Origin: Arthrobacter sp. zg-Y1171
GTDB lineage: Bacteria > Actinomycetota > Actinomycetes > Actinomycetales > Micrococcaceae
DNA: 64,000 bases
Assembly (NCBI RefSeq): GCF_025244845.1
Contig: NZ_CP104264.1
Span: forward strand, 2,852,001-2,916,000
Direction of reading: 5' to 3'
Below are positions 17,412 through 26,943 of this stretch, one piece after another. The notes beneath the pieces were generated by a model. The model was given only the letters and a program-made list of their open reading frames with translations. It was not told the origin of the DNA and did no database searches. The position numbers and the translations under genes are program-made. Position 1 is the first letter of the stretch. Each line of letters opens with the position of its first letter.

Positions 17412-20400
17412 ATGGCGAAACGCTTCTCCACCGGTCGTAATGAGGTCGGGATGCTCTCTGACATCCGAGAGACTGCGGAGAAGATCGGCGAAGAGGTGCT
17501 CGGCTTCAAGATCGAGTGGGCGGTCGAGACCAACGCGAAAAAGATAAACAAGCGACCCGACGTGGAGATCCGACGGGCCGATGGTAACCGTGAGCTTCTC
17601 ATCTCGGGCGAAGCCAAGCGTCCTGAGACCCCGGAGGGCCTCCATCCATACGTTCTGGGCGAGGTCACAGGGGCCATTGCGAAAGCGAAGGCGCTCGGTG
17701 GACAGTTGGCGTTCACCACCAACTTCCTTTCCGTAGCGATGTTTGACGCGCGGGCTTACGACGCCAGTTCCGGCTACCTCAATGCGCTGGTGGGCAGGGA
17801 ACTAAGCCTGTTGGATGAGAAGGAGGCAATGGTCCCCGACTGGTGGGCTGTCCTCACTCCCGAGCGTCGTACCGCCCTAATCCGCCCTGGGCTCGAAGCA
17901 TTCTTCGCGCAACTCCGCGCCCTCCTTCAGCAGGGTCAGTCTGTCTCCAAGGTCGGTAAGGACGAGGTCTATCTCGCCATCTTCAAGGCGTCCTCGGACG
18001 CTCTTCTCTCTGAGGCACTTCCTTCGGTGCTGGACGCCATCTCCACCCTGAAGCTCCCGGCCGAAGTGGCTCAGGAGGCCAAGGACCGCGGGTTCGACAC
18101 GACGAAGGTCGATGTCGTCCGCTACTTTGTCGCTCAGGCAATCGGTGAGGTGCTCACCTCTGGGTTGTTCTACGAAACCGTCCGCCCAACGTTCTCCCTT
18201 AAGGGAATTCTCTCTGGCGCATCGCCCGCCACATCAGAACTCATGTGCGAGTTACTGTTGAAGAACCTCGCCGAGGCGACTCGGGTCACTGGTGACTACG
18301 AGACCATTTTCGGCCTCTCCGAGGGCGCGAAGTACATACTCAGCATCGAAAGCCACACACTCCGCGCCTTATGGCTTGAACTGTTTGCGGCGCTAGACGG
18401 CGTCCGGTTTGAGGAAGTGAACTCCGAGATCATCGGGGTAATTTTCGAACGGCTGATCTCGGCCGACCAACGTCAGGAGATGGGCCAGCACTACACTCAG
18501 ACTCGTTTGGCCAGGGCCATGACCGCCTGGGCAATTCAAACTCCTGACGATCGGGTCGTCGACTTCTGTGCGGGCGGCGGGACGTTCCTTGTAGAGGCCT
18601 ATACAAGGTTGCGAGAAAGTAAGCCCCACGAAGTCGTTCTCGAACAAGTATTCGGAAACGACTTAGACTCCTTCGCTGTGCACCTGTCCACGGTGAACCT
18701 CGCTACTCGCGACGTGTACAAGGGACACAACTTCCCAGCGGTGTCGAACCGCGATGGGCTCTCAATACGTCCAGGTGACGCCGCCGTCGAGGTCATGCCG
18801 AATGTCGGTGCGCCGTATCGGCTCAACTATCCCGCTGGCTTCGAAGTCGTACTCGGCAACCCCCCGTATGACGAGAAGGCGCTGACTCCGGAGGCCTACA
18901 AGAAAGACCTTGCAGCTATCGCCGGAAATGCCGGCCCTACTGTCCTGCCCGCCGGCCTGCCCGACAACATCAACTTGGCGGCATGGTTTGTGCTCCTCGC
19001 TGCGGTGTGGCTGAAGCCTGGCGGCCGGATCGCCCTCGTCCTGCCTGCAGCTATTTTGCAGAACGAGAAGCACGTTGCGCTGATGAAATGGCTTCGCTCT
19101 CGCTTTGACGTTTCGGTCTGGCACACAGAATCTGACGTGTGGTTTTCTGATGCACGCGTCGCTCCGATAACACTGTTCCTGAAGGGACGCGAGCACACTT
19201 CAGGGCCGTACGGTCGCTTTGAATTCGTCAACGTCCTTGAGCCCGTCAGCGGCACTATCACCGTTGTCGATGGTTTCCCGCGTCCCACTGATGCCCATGA
19301 GGTACGCGATCTGAGTGAGCTGAGGCCCGAGAGGGATGCGCTGATCGCGGGAACCAAAGCGTCGAGCCTATCCGATTTTGAGAACGCTCCAAACGTCGCG
19401 CGGCTAGGCTCCATCACCGGAGTTTCTCTTTTCCGTGGGAACAAGCTCGGTCATGCGTTCTACCGACTCAAGGACCGCGATCCGAAAAAATCCGGCGCCC
19501 TCCGCTCTCTTGTGGGCTTCGATATCCAGACCTCCCTCCACCGAAAATACCTGACGCCGCTTTTCCGCTCCCCGAAAGATGAAGCGACCGGGGAGTTTGA
19601 CCCATCAACTGCCGCTTGGTGGATCCTCTCTGCTCCCGCGACACTGCCAAAGGGCGGCGGTCTCGACACCTACGTCCGGGCGGTGAAGCGAGCCGGTGCG
19701 GCGGACGCTCCGAGTGTGAAGGCTAAGGGAAAGAACTGGTGGTCGGTACATTGGAAACTCTCACGCATCGCAGTGGGAGTGCACCCACAGTTCCAGCCCC
19801 AGGTCTGGTGGAGCGATGAGGAATTCGTCGCTACGGATAACTTCCAGGCAATCTCTCTGCCTACAGCTGTCTCCAAGCAGGACCAGGAACTCGTCGCTGC
19901 AGGACTCGCCAGCGTCTACGGAAACCTCTCGTCTTTGTACCGCAGCAACGAAGTCGGCTGCGAAGGCGTCAGATGGGTGTCTACAGGCAACCTCGAAGGT
20001 TGGAGGGTCCTCGATTGGAGCAAGGTCAGTGCAAACGACAAGGACAGCGTCCTGGCTGCTTACCGCGACTTCCGCAAGTTAAAGTACGGCAAAGTCTTTG
20101 AGATGACCACTGCGGCGAAGGCCAGCTGGCAGGTCCTAAACGTCGCTGTGGCGAAGGCAGCCGGTTTGTCCGAGCCGCAAGCCGGCGCCGAGGAGGCGCT
20201 CCGAGAGGCTCACGAGACTACCCTCCGCCGCCGTGAAAGGGAGATTGTTGCGACCAGCGGGCGAACCAGAGCCGGTTCCACCGGCGGCGGGAAGCTGCTC
20301 CGAGACATCAAAGCTTTCACCGAGTCTAGCCAACAGGCGGCAGTCGCTGCGCTCACCAACGGTGACGAAACCGTCAAGCTCAAGACTCAGACGATTGAAG

Positions 20401-20669
20401 AAGCCCTCTTTGACTTCGATAACGAGTCCGAAAAGCGACTCATCGGTAACGCCCTCGTGCAACACCTCGACGAGGGCTTCGAGGCTGCGCCTGTGTGGGA
20501 TGAATCCACGATCAGCGAGGTGACGGACCTGTATGACAAAGTCCTCCGGCAGTTCGTCCAACTTGACGCGGACGGCAAAGTTCCGTCGGGCTACGAGCAC
20601 ACCGGGGAACTTATTCGGGCGCAGGTCACCAAGACTCTGGCTGCTGCAGTGAAGAAGCGCTTGTCGTAA
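17412..20669 (+). CDS. Single-chain Type IIG-like restriction-modification enzyme (N6-adenine methylase with nuclease domain)
   Basis: 1085 residues. The N-terminus carries a nuclease-like PD-(D/E)XK pattern (RPDVEIRRADGNRELLISGEAK, Asp then Glu-x-Lys) at about residues 55-77. The middle is a gamma-class N6-adenine methyltransferase: motif I VVDFCAGGGTFLVEA and catalytic motif IV LGNPPY. The remainder (about 560-1000) is likely target recognition, ending in a helical tail. No separate specificity or restriction gene is adjacent, consistent with a self-contained enzyme protecting against incoming DNA. The recognition sequence cannot be read from the gene. Start chosen at ATG 17412 with AAGGA upstream. 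Confidence 0.88.
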   Translation: MAKRFSTGRNEVGMLSDIRETAEKIGEEVLGFKIEWAVETNAKKINKRPDVEIRRADGNRELLISGEAKRPETPEGLHPYVLGEVTGAIAKAKALGGQLAFTTNFLSVAMFDARAYDASSGYLNALVGRELSLLDEKEAMVPDWWAVLTPERRTALIRPGLEAFFAQLRALLQQGQSVSKVGKDEVYLAIFKASSDALLSEALPSVLDAISTLKLPAEVAQEAKDRGFDTTKVDVVRYFVAQAIGEVLTSGLFYETVRPTFSLKGILSGASPATSELMCELLLKNLAEATRVTGDYETIFGLSEGAKYILSIESHTLRALWLELFAALDGVRFEEVNSEIIGVIFERLISADQRQEMGQHYTQTRLARAMTAWAIQTPDDRVVDFCAGGGTFLVEAYTRLRESKPHEVVLEQVFGNDLDSFAVHLSTVNLATRDVYKGHNFPAVSNRDGLSIRPGDAAVEVMPNVGAPYRLNYPAGFEVVLGNPPYDEKALTPEAYKKDLAAIAGNAGPTVLPAGLPDNINLAAWFVLLAAVWLKPGGRIALVLPAAILQNEKHVALMKWLRSRFDVSVWHTESDVWFSDARVAPITLFLKGREHTSGPYGRFEFVNVLEPVSGTITVVDGFPRPTDAHEVRDLSELRPERDALIAGTKASSLSDFENAPNVARLGSITGVSLFRGNKLGHAFYRLKDRDPKKSGALRSLVGFDIQTSLHRKYLTPLFRSPKDEATGEFDPSTAAWWILSAPATLPKGGGLDTYVRAVKRAGAADAPSVKAKGKNWWSVHWKLSRIAVGVHPQFQPQVWWSDEEFVATDNFQAISLPTAVSKQDQELVAAGLASVYGNLSSLYRSNEVGCEGVRWVSTGNLEGWRVLDWSKVSANDKDSVLAAYRDFRKLKYGKVFEMTTAAKASWQVLNVAVAKAAGLSEPQAGAEEALREAHETTLRRREREIVATSGRTRAGSTGGGKLLRDIKAFTESSQQAAVAALTNGDETVKLKTQTIEEALFDFDNESEKRLIGNALVQHLDEGFEAAPVWDESTISEVTDLYDKVLRQFVQLDADGKVPSGYEHTGELIRAQVTKTLAAAVKKRLS

Positions 20670-21081
20670 GGGTCTGGAGAAATGTTCCGAGGTTCCGAGG
20701 TTCACTGATTTTGCGGAAAGACCTTCGGCTGCGTACAAGCCAAGCGTGCTTCGAAGCAGTGCAGAACCTCCGAACTGAGCTGGACGGTGCCGCACAGACG
20801 GCGTTTGGTTGTCCATTAGCAGACCTCGTGGACATCCAACCTCGACTGGAAAACCCATGCTAGGGCGTCCAAAGGTCACAGCGGCGTGTTTCTTCCTAAG
20901 GGTGGCCCAGATCCAGCCGGGGTCTTAGGAAGCCTCGCGGACCTACTCAGGCCGAGAATACCGCCCGACATCGCAAGTATGCGGGCGAGTTGGGACTTGA
21001 ACCTGGAACGAATGCCTGCTCTGGAAGTGACGGGTCCAACCCGGCAGACACACGAAAGACCCGTGCGCGCGTTGGCCGCAC
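20670..21081. other. 411-bp stretch without a supported gene
   Basis: It lies between the convergent restriction-modification and replication operons. No frame shows a domain. A tRNA-like GGTTCAAGTCC appears on the minus strand near 20996-21004, but the stems of a tRNA cannot be formed around it. The stretch from 21030 to 21170 contains sequence overlapping the 3' end of the replication operon. Confidence 0.4.
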
Positions 21082-21381
21082 TCACTGGGTACCCATCCAG
21101 TTACGTTTCCTGTGCGCCATGACCGTAGCGACGAAGCCCTGCACAACTCTGTTCTCGTGCAGGGCTTCGTTATGGATGCCCGCCGGCGAGGGCTGCGGTA
21201 CCAAACCGTCCAGCAGAACGAAAACCTCGGGCGGAGCAGCCGCAAGGAACCGCTTCACTTGCTCTTCGCTTGCTGGTTCGGCGTGGAGCGATTGAAAAAG
21301 GACCCCCTCCAGCACGTCCTTGCGGCGCATGTGGTTGTTCAGCCGGTGTTGCTCTTCCTCGGGTCGGTTATTGATCGTCAT
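21082..21381 (-). CDS. Small hypothetical protein of the replication operon
   Basis: 99 residues. The ATG overlaps the stop of the DNA polymerase gene in an ATGA arrangement, implying coupled translation. The protein is polar and helical (EEEQHRLNNHMRRKDVLEGV, then SEEQVKRFLAAAPPEVFVLLDG) with no recognised domain. Position suggests a replication accessory or regulatory role, which is inference only. Confidence 0.65.
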   Translation of the reverse strand: MTINNRPEEEQHRLNNHMRRKDVLEGVLFQSLHAEPASEEQVKRFLAAAPPEVFVLLDGLVPQPSPAGIHNEALHENRVVQGFVATVMAHRKRNWMGTQ

Positions 21382-23237
21382 GCTGGGATCTCCTCGGTGT
21401 TGGTGTCGGTGATGTTGTCGGCGGTGTGCCACGAGCAGCGCCTGTCGCTGCACGTTATTAGCTCGCGGTGATCACGGGCCACCTCGGGCCAGCCGGGCTT
21501 TTCCCTGCGGTAGCAGTCAGCCCAGTCACGCCCTCGCGCGCCCTTCGCTGCGAGGACGGGTACGGGCGTCGCCCCCGGCGCAACCTGGTGGGAGAACTGC
21601 AGGGCATTAAGCACCGCATTTTCTGCCTCCTCAACCCGGTTTTCGGGGACTGAAAGCACAAGCTCGTCATGGATGATCGCCCGCAGGCACGGCAGCAGCC
21701 ACTCAGGGAGACGCAGTATTCCCTCGGTCATAAGGTCGCGGGCGGTACCTTGGCCCATCGCGGCTGGCCCTTGTGTATATTCCCGGCCGGGATGCACGCG
21801 CATCCGACGGCCGTATGCGTTCACAAGGATCTGCCCCCGGGCTTGATTCCGGATCGCTGACTTGAAGGTGGCCAGCCGGGGAAACTGAGCGTCCAGCGTG
21901 GCTAGTTGCCGCTGAGCCTCGTCGACTGGGATGCCGGCATAGGCCGCCAGCCCCGTTGCGCCCATCCCGTACGACGTCGCGTGTGTGATCGCTTTGGCAT
22001 CGCCACGCCGGGGGTGATGGCCCGCCCCGCGGCCCCAGCCATCCTCGCCGAAGACAGCCGCAGCCATCTCGTCGTGCAGGTCAGCGCCGGGTGCGACTGC
22101 AGCGATATAGCCTGGGTCCTGGGCATGCATCGCAATAGCCCGGGCATCGATTTGTGCCAGGTCGGCTGTGATGAGCACATGTCCTTCGTCAGGCAAAAGC
22201 AGCGACCGCTCCAGTAGGTTTCCGCGGTCTCGCTTGCCTTGGACCGTGAGTCCGGGCTTGGTGACAGAGAATCGACCGAACGCTTGTGAGGCCGTGACAC
22301 GCGGATGGACGCGTCCGTCGGGGCCGGTGTGCTGAAAGATCGTCTGAGCTGACGAACGTTCACCGTTCGAGGCACGCAGAACGCTGCACAGTTCGAGCAA
22401 GCCAGTGTTGTCGGGATGCTCCGCTTCAAGCGCTTCCAGCGTGTCTTTACCGGTAGCCAGGTTGCCCTTCGGAGTCCGAGGGGGCCTGACTCCGAGGTCC
22501 GTAAAGGCCTGGATAAGGGCTTCCTTTCCCGCAGACGTTGCCTGCGGCTTCGCGCCTTCTAGAGGCAGTCCGTAGACGTGATGGAGGCGCTCCTTGTGCA
22601 GGCTCACTCGCTCCTCCTGAGCCATGAGTACTGCCTGGACACGGTCGGCATCGACCCGCCAACCCTGCTTGCTGATGTGCCCCAGCCGCCACATCACTTC
22701 ATGCTCCCGCCAAATGTACTCATCAACGGCAAGGTACTGGGCGAGCTCGCGAACCAGTTCGACGTCCCGGACGAGGTACCTCACGTACTCAGGGTGACCG
22801 ACGGGGATCCTGTCGTAGCCACCGAACTGGCGGGCGAGCACCCTGAGCATCGATTCAGAGTCGTCGGGAACCTTGGCGGCGCCAAGTACGCGCCGGCACA
22901 GGGCAGCAAGGTTGTACCGCCGGGCATCGGCTTTGCCTGACAGCGGCGGATCGTTCTGCCGTGCGGCAAGAAGTGTGTCCATCACCCGGCGCTCCCGTAC
23001 AAGGCGTGCGAGATCGAGTCCGTGGTATCGCTCCAGCGCGGGCAAGCCGAAGGCGAGCAAGTCGTGCCCGACCACAAGGTCAGCCTGCAGAATCATCTCG
23101 ACTACCGATCGGATGTCGGTAGTGGTGACCACCTCCGATCCGCCGACACCAACACCCGCGAGGCGGACAAAGCCAGGTCCATAGTCCCAGATACGATCGG
23201 CATCCGCGGTTCCGAGGTTCAGGTAGAGGATACTCAT
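21378..23237 (-). CDS. Family-A DNA polymerase of the element
   Basis: 619 residues. The polymerase domain has motif A ITADLAQIDARAIA, motif B RGDAKAITHATSYGMGATGL and motif C IIHDELVLSVP. The N-terminal part has a DEDD exonuclease layout with motif II GHDLLAFGLPAL and motif III YLVRDVELV. However, the first motif reads YLNLGTAD rather than the DxE form, so proofreading may be lost. The gene overlaps the primase-helicase upstream by 4 bp and the small gene downstream by 4 bp. This size and arrangement are typical of phage or plasmid replicases rather than chromosomal Pol I. Confidence 0.92.
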   Translation of the reverse strand: MSILYLNLGTADADRIWDYGPGFVRLAGVGVGGSEVVTTTDIRSVVEMILQADLVVGHDLLAFGLPALERYHGLDLARLVRERRVMDTLLAARQNDPPLSGKADARRYNLAALCRRVLGAAKVPDDSESMLRVLARQFGGYDRIPVGHPEYVRYLVRDVELVRELAQYLAVDEYIWREHEVMWRLGHISKQGWRVDADRVQAVLMAQEERVSLHKERLHHVYGLPLEGAKPQATSAGKEALIQAFTDLGVRPPRTPKGNLATGKDTLEALEAEHPDNTGLLELCSVLRASNGERSSAQTIFQHTGPDGRVHPRVTASQAFGRFSVTKPGLTVQGKRDRGNLLERSLLLPDEGHVLITADLAQIDARAIAMHAQDPGYIAAVAPGADLHDEMAAAVFGEDGWGRGAGHHPRRGDAKAITHATSYGMGATGLAAYAGIPVDEAQRQLATLDAQFPRLATFKSAIRNQARGQILVNAYGRRMRVHPGREYTQGPAAMGQGTARDLMTEGILRLPEWLLPCLRAIIHDELVLSVPENRVEEAENAVLNALQFSHQVAPGATPVPVLAAKGARGRDWADCYRREKPGWPEVARDHRELITCSDRRCSWHTADNITDTNTEEIPA

Positions 23238-25843
23238 GAAGCATCACCGCCAAGCTCTGAGATGGTCCTGCCGGTCATGGGCGGCATCGCTCGGGCGACC
23301 TGCTGTTTGAAACCGCCACGTCCCGTGAGCTCGATGAGCTCTCCAGGAGCGGCACCCGCCGCCGGACGCGGTCCGGCGGCCCCTGAGGCGTTCCGGTGAG
23401 AGCCATTCAACGTCGCAACGCCCGCCTGCCGTTCAACAACATAGGCTTTTCCCCTGCCATGCAGTTTGCCGGTCTGGACGATACGAAGGCCGGCGTACCA
23501 TTTCGGGTGCTGTCCGTAGTACATCGAGAGCTTGCGTGCGTCCATCTCATCCCAGGATTTGCCATAGGGCGGCGGCGGGTCTGTCTGGGCCCTCGCCTGA
23601 GCCAGGACTTCAGGAGCTCCGAATCGAGTTCCGGCGGGGAAGAGCGATTCAACCCACTCCCAGTGTTCTGCGTTGTCGACGGCCTCGCTGTCCGCACTTT
23701 CACGAACCTCAAGGACAGTTGAGAGGAACCCACGGATGCCGGCAAGGTGAAGGATTCCGCCGACGACCCGTTGCCATTCCGTGAAAGATTTGAACCCGAA
23801 TGCACGCGGGGCCGCTGGGCACCCCCTGTCATACCAAGCCCGGACAAGAACCAGCACGGCGCGCAGCAGCTCCGAGCGGTGACCCGGCACCCAGGTTTCG
23901 AGGTCGTGACGAAAGTTGTCTCGCGTTTCCAGATCGTCCCGGTCGGAGGCCATTCTGCAGGTATAGATGCGCCGAGCCATGTCACCAGGAATCTCGACGT
24001 TGTTCCCCAAGGCGTACCAGCTGGCTGTCTGAGGCAGGCTGAGCATCTCCGACGATCCAAGCTTTCGCCCCTCGTAAACCTCAGACGTTAACGCTGCCCC
24101 GAGCGAGTTCGAGAGCAACCGGGAGCCAGCGTCATCCTGCACCTCGTCAAGACAGATAGTGTCGGCGCTGGCCCGAAGCTTGGCCGTGATTCGCTTGTCC
24201 ATCTCCTCGTCGGACTTCGGGGCGGTTTGGATCGGCGCAGGAGCTCCGAAGGCAATCCGATGTATCACATCCAGACAGCCGCCCTTGCCCACGCCACGGT
24301 GGATTCCGTCAAGCACGAGCATCGGCACTTTCGTGACGGAAGCGCGGATAACCGGAGTGATGAGACCTGCGATCGCGTGCGTCTGGTCCGCCTCAGAAGC
24401 AAACGCCCATCCGTCATAACCGTTGGCGCCGTCCATCGCGAAGAGATCGTCGCGAAGCAGTGAGACCGCTGCTGATATGTCAGCATCGGTCGGGTGGTCA
24501 GGCACTCCAATACCCTGAACATCGGGCGTGAGATCAAGGTACACACCGCTCTTGGCGTGATATCCGGAGTCAGTGAGAACTGTGCCCTCGGCGAGTACGA
24601 GGGGGGAGCGGGTAACGCCGGCGAGGTACGGGAGCACGTCGTAGTGATCGGCGACAACATCGATGAGATTATCCGAAAGCCCCGCCGGCACCTGCCCTTT
24701 CGCTCCTTCACTGTACGGATAGCTGACATCCAGCAGTTCGCGCCGGAGACCTCGCCGGTCAAGCGGGGTCACGTGCAGCGGCCCGTCACCTCCTTTGGCA
24801 TCCTTCGCACGCCGGACGCGTACGAGCTCCTGGTTGCGTTGGAAGACACGCACCCCACCGGAACGATCGACCAGAGCCTTGAGAAGCTCGAGTGAAGCCT
24901 GCCGCTGGTCTCCTCCGACGTTGACTGAGGTTCGTTCGTCAGGCGACGTCAAGGGGGAACCGGAACGAGCGGCTGCACGCTTTTCTTGCAGTGCTCTCCG
25001 CATTTTCTGCTGTTCCCGCTTATCCAGGTCTGCAGGTTTATTCTGTGCCCTTGTGATCAACGACACCAGCATGTCCCGCCGGGCTTCACCGTCTGCGAGC
25101 CGTGCGAGCAGGTCGTCCAGGCCATCCTTGCCCACACCGGGGATTCGGGCGAACTTCACGCTCGAGGCGGCGTACGCCTTGCAGGCTTCGCCAAGCGCGG
25201 CCGCACCGTCGAAGACGCGGATGTTGGTTTTCGCGTCAGTGTCCGGCACGATAATGACATCGCAGCCCTGGACAATGGCCAGATGCGGCGTCGGGGTCCC
25301 CTGGTCATCGTCGTCGCCGGCGACACGCCAGGACCAGATGCCTGTGATGCGGTAGATCGACCAGGTTTCCGGGGCCCAAGCGAGAGCTGCCAGCGCTTGC
25401 TTGACGCCCTCCACGATAAGAACCACTTCCGGGTTCTGCTTTGCGCGCAGAACAGGCAGTCGCGGTGGATTGTGTGCGCTGCCCGGCGAGACGTATTTGA
25501 GGACCTCACCGTCCCTGTCGGTCACGCTCCCTGGAGCCGGTTTTACCTGACCTGTCACTGAACCGTCGGGATCTGCCATGGGGTAGACCAGACATGGAAA
25601 TACAGCGTCCCCGTGGATATCGACAATCCATTGGGCCCAAGACGGGAGTTCACCACGTTCGTAGGCACTGTGGACTCCCTGGGCGACCGCAATTGAATCA
25701 GGGATGGCGCTTTCGTGAAGCTCCCGGGCGTGCTCAGGAGCCAATGCTGGATGGCACGCCGGATTACCGGGGAGTTTTGCTGCTGCTCCGTCGCCCGCAA
25801 AATCGGATCTAGTGAGTTCCGGGACATCGTCTATAGTGTTCAT
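23234..25843 (-). CDS. Primase-helicase-like replication protein (TOPRIM plus D5-type ATPase)
   Basis: 869 residues. Residues about 120-215 form a TOPRIM-like region with VVLIVEGVKQALAAL (catalytic Glu) and DVIIVPDTDAK (Asp-x-Asp). The second half is a helicase-type ATPase: HRGVGKGGCLD as Walker A, DTICLDEVQDD as Walker B, and WYALGNNVEIPGDMARRIY as sensor and arginine finger. The residue after the Walker A Lys is Gly rather than Ser/Thr, which is unusual. It is the first gene of a three-gene operon with the polymerase, so it probably opens and primes the element's origin. Confidence 0.85.
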   Translation of the reverse strand: MNTIDDVPELTRSDFAGDGAAAKLPGNPACHPALAPEHARELHESAIPDSIAVAQGVHSAYERGELPSWAQWIVDIHGDAVFPCLVYPMADPDGSVTGQVKPAPGSVTDRDGEVLKYVSPGSAHNPPRLPVLRAKQNPEVVLIVEGVKQALAALAWAPETWSIYRITGIWSWRVAGDDDDQGTPTPHLAIVQGCDVIIVPDTDAKTNIRVFDGAAALGEACKAYAASSVKFARIPGVGKDGLDDLLARLADGEARRDMLVSLITRAQNKPADLDKREQQKMRRALQEKRAAARSGSPLTSPDERTSVNVGGDQRQASLELLKALVDRSGGVRVFQRNQELVRVRRAKDAKGGDGPLHVTPLDRRGLRRELLDVSYPYSEGAKGQVPAGLSDNLIDVVADHYDVLPYLAGVTRSPLVLAEGTVLTDSGYHAKSGVYLDLTPDVQGIGVPDHPTDADISAAVSLLRDDLFAMDGANGYDGWAFASEADQTHAIAGLITPVIRASVTKVPMLVLDGIHRGVGKGGCLDVIHRIAFGAPAPIQTAPKSDEEMDKRITAKLRASADTICLDEVQDDAGSRLLSNSLGAALTSEVYEGRKLGSSEMLSLPQTASWYALGNNVEIPGDMARRIYTCRMASDRDDLETRDNFRHDLETWVPGHRSELLRAVLVLVRAWYDRGCPAAPRAFGFKSFTEWQRVVGGILHLAGIRGFLSTVLEVRESADSEAVDNAEHWEWVESLFPAGTRFGAPEVLAQARAQTDPPPPYGKSWDEMDARKLSMYYGQHPKWYAGLRIVQTGKLHGRGKAYVVERQAGVATLNGSHRNASGAAGPRPAAGAAPGELIELTGRGGFKQQVARAMPPMTGRTISELGGDAS

Positions 25844-25917
25844 GAGGACCTTGTTTCCTCCGGGGCCTGGGGCAGGTGCGAACTGCCGTCGGGCCGAATT
25901 GTCTAAGAATTGTCTGC

Positions 25918-25943
25918 AAGAGCTCCGCTTCGGCGGGGCTCTT
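25918..25943. terminator. GC-rich hairpin between the HTH gene and the replication operon
   Basis: AAGAGCTCCGC-TTCG-GCGGGGCTCTT forms an 11-bp stem with a UUCG-type loop and one wobble pair. T-rich sequence (GTTTTGTTT) follows on the + strand only, whereas both flanking genes run on the minus strand. It could partially attenuate the leftward transcript between the HTH_17 gene and the primase gene. Confidence 0.4.
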
Positions 25944-25951
25944 GTTTTGTT

Positions 25952-26311
25952 TCAGGCGGAGGCAAGGAGCCTGCTTAGCTCGGCCTTGCGCTGTTCACTC
26001 AGACGTGGCCAGGACGTGACCATATGAGCCGCAAGGGCGGCGAGATCGGTAAGGTCGTCCGTGGAAGACCCCTGGATTCGAGGGCTTGAGTCGGCGACGT
26101 CCACTGGCGTTATCAGCCGCTCGAGATCAGATTCCCTGACCATGAACTGCTTTCCGATCCGGACAGCGGGAAGGCGGCCGGCATGGACGTACTTGCGGAG
26201 TGTGTGCGGTTTCGGCCAGCCGCGCTCATGAGCGGCGCGAAGGGCGAGAAGCGGGTCGTCTCCGCTGGACAGACGCAGAGTCTGCGGGAGGCATACGGTC
26301 GAAGGGGACAT
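25952..26311 (-). CDS. HTH_17-type DNA-binding protein (excisionase-like candidate)
   Basis: 119 residues. The N-terminal half holds a MerR/excisionase-type helix-turn-helix: TLRKYVHAGRLPAVRIGKQF followed by MVRESDLERLI. The C-terminal part is helical and acidic, then basic. It lies directly upstream of the replication operon and is divergent from the XRE repressor across the TTATCG operator region. In comparable elements such a protein acts as a recombination directionality factor or as an activator of replication; which applies here is inference. Confidence 0.8.
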   Translation of the reverse strand: MSPSTVCLPQTLRLSSGDDPLLALRAAHERGWPKPHTLRKYVHAGRLPAVRIGKQFMVRESDLERLITPVDVADSSPRIQGSSTDDLTDLAALAAHMVTSWPRLSEQRKAELSRLLASA

Positions 26312-26398
26312 TAGGACCTCTCAATGGGGTCCCATGCGTCCGTCGTTCCGGGAATCGGAGGTCACCGCCACCCAAAGAAGATTGGTGTGTGGACTGTA

Positions 26399-26468
26399 GC
26401 GTTATCGCGACCTGTCGTGCCTCAACGATAACGATAGAATGTGATTATCGCAATGTATAGCGATAATC
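26399..26468. promoter_or_regulatory. Operator region with repeated TTATCG half-sites between divergent regulators
   Basis: A dyad GATTATCGC (26443-26451) and GCGATAATC (26460-26468) has perfect 9-bp arms with an 8-bp spacer. A second, looser pair has GCGTTATCGC starting at 26399 and CGATAACG at 26426-26433. It sits between the minus-strand HTH_17 gene and the XRE gene, the typical place for a lysis/lysogeny-style or replication on/off switch. The XRE protein is the natural candidate binder. Confidence 0.65.
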
Positions 26469-26505
26469 ATGTACTAGCCACAAGTCAGAAGAGAGGATGT
26501 AGCAC

Positions 26506-26889
26506 ATGACGGCCGCAACGGAGACATTTGCCCGGAGGCTCTCCGAGGAGCGGCAGCGGGCGGGCCTGTCACAGGCAGCGCTTGCTGCGCGCATCACTGA
26601 CTTGATCGGACGCAGCATGGATCCCAGCGCTGTTGCCCGGGCAGAGAAGCACGAACGGGCCATCAGGCTTGATGAGGCCGTCGCGATCGCCGACGTGCTC
26701 CAGATGCCGCTCACTTCCCTACTCCGGGACAAGGACGCCATCGATGAAGAAATAGACGAACTTCGGCGAGACCTCAGCCTGCATCAATGGCAGCTGAGCC
26801 AAGCCGAGGAGGAAGCTCAGCAGGCGCAGGATTCGATGTCCGCGACGCGTCGGCGCATTGCAGAACTTGAAGACGCCCGCGGCGAGTAA
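26506..26889 (+). CDS. XRE-family transcriptional regulator
   Basis: 127 residues. Residues about 5-70 form an HTH_3 domain: RLSEERQRAGLSQAALAARI, then MDPSAVARAEKHERAIRLDE. Residues about 75-127 form a charged coiled coil (EEIDELRRDLSLHQWQLSQA), probably for oligomerisation. It is divergent from the HTH_17/replication operon across the TTATCG dyads, so it is the likely repressor that keeps the element quiescent. No peptidase domain is fused. Confidence 0.85.
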   Translation: MTAATETFARRLSEERQRAGLSQAALAARITDLIGRSMDPSAVARAEKHERAIRLDEAVAIADVLQMPLTSLLRDKDAIDEEIDELRRDLSLHQWQLSQAEEEAQQAQDSMSATRRRIAELEDARGE

Positions 26890-26943
26890 CCACTCCTGCA
26901 ACACCCGGCCGTCCGGGTACGCAGGCTCGTTTGCCCGTCCGGT

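Noticed and set aside
20970..21040. A tRNA-like T-arm (GGTTCAAGTCC) on the minus strand
   Set aside because: Acceptor, D and anticodon stems cannot be formed around it.
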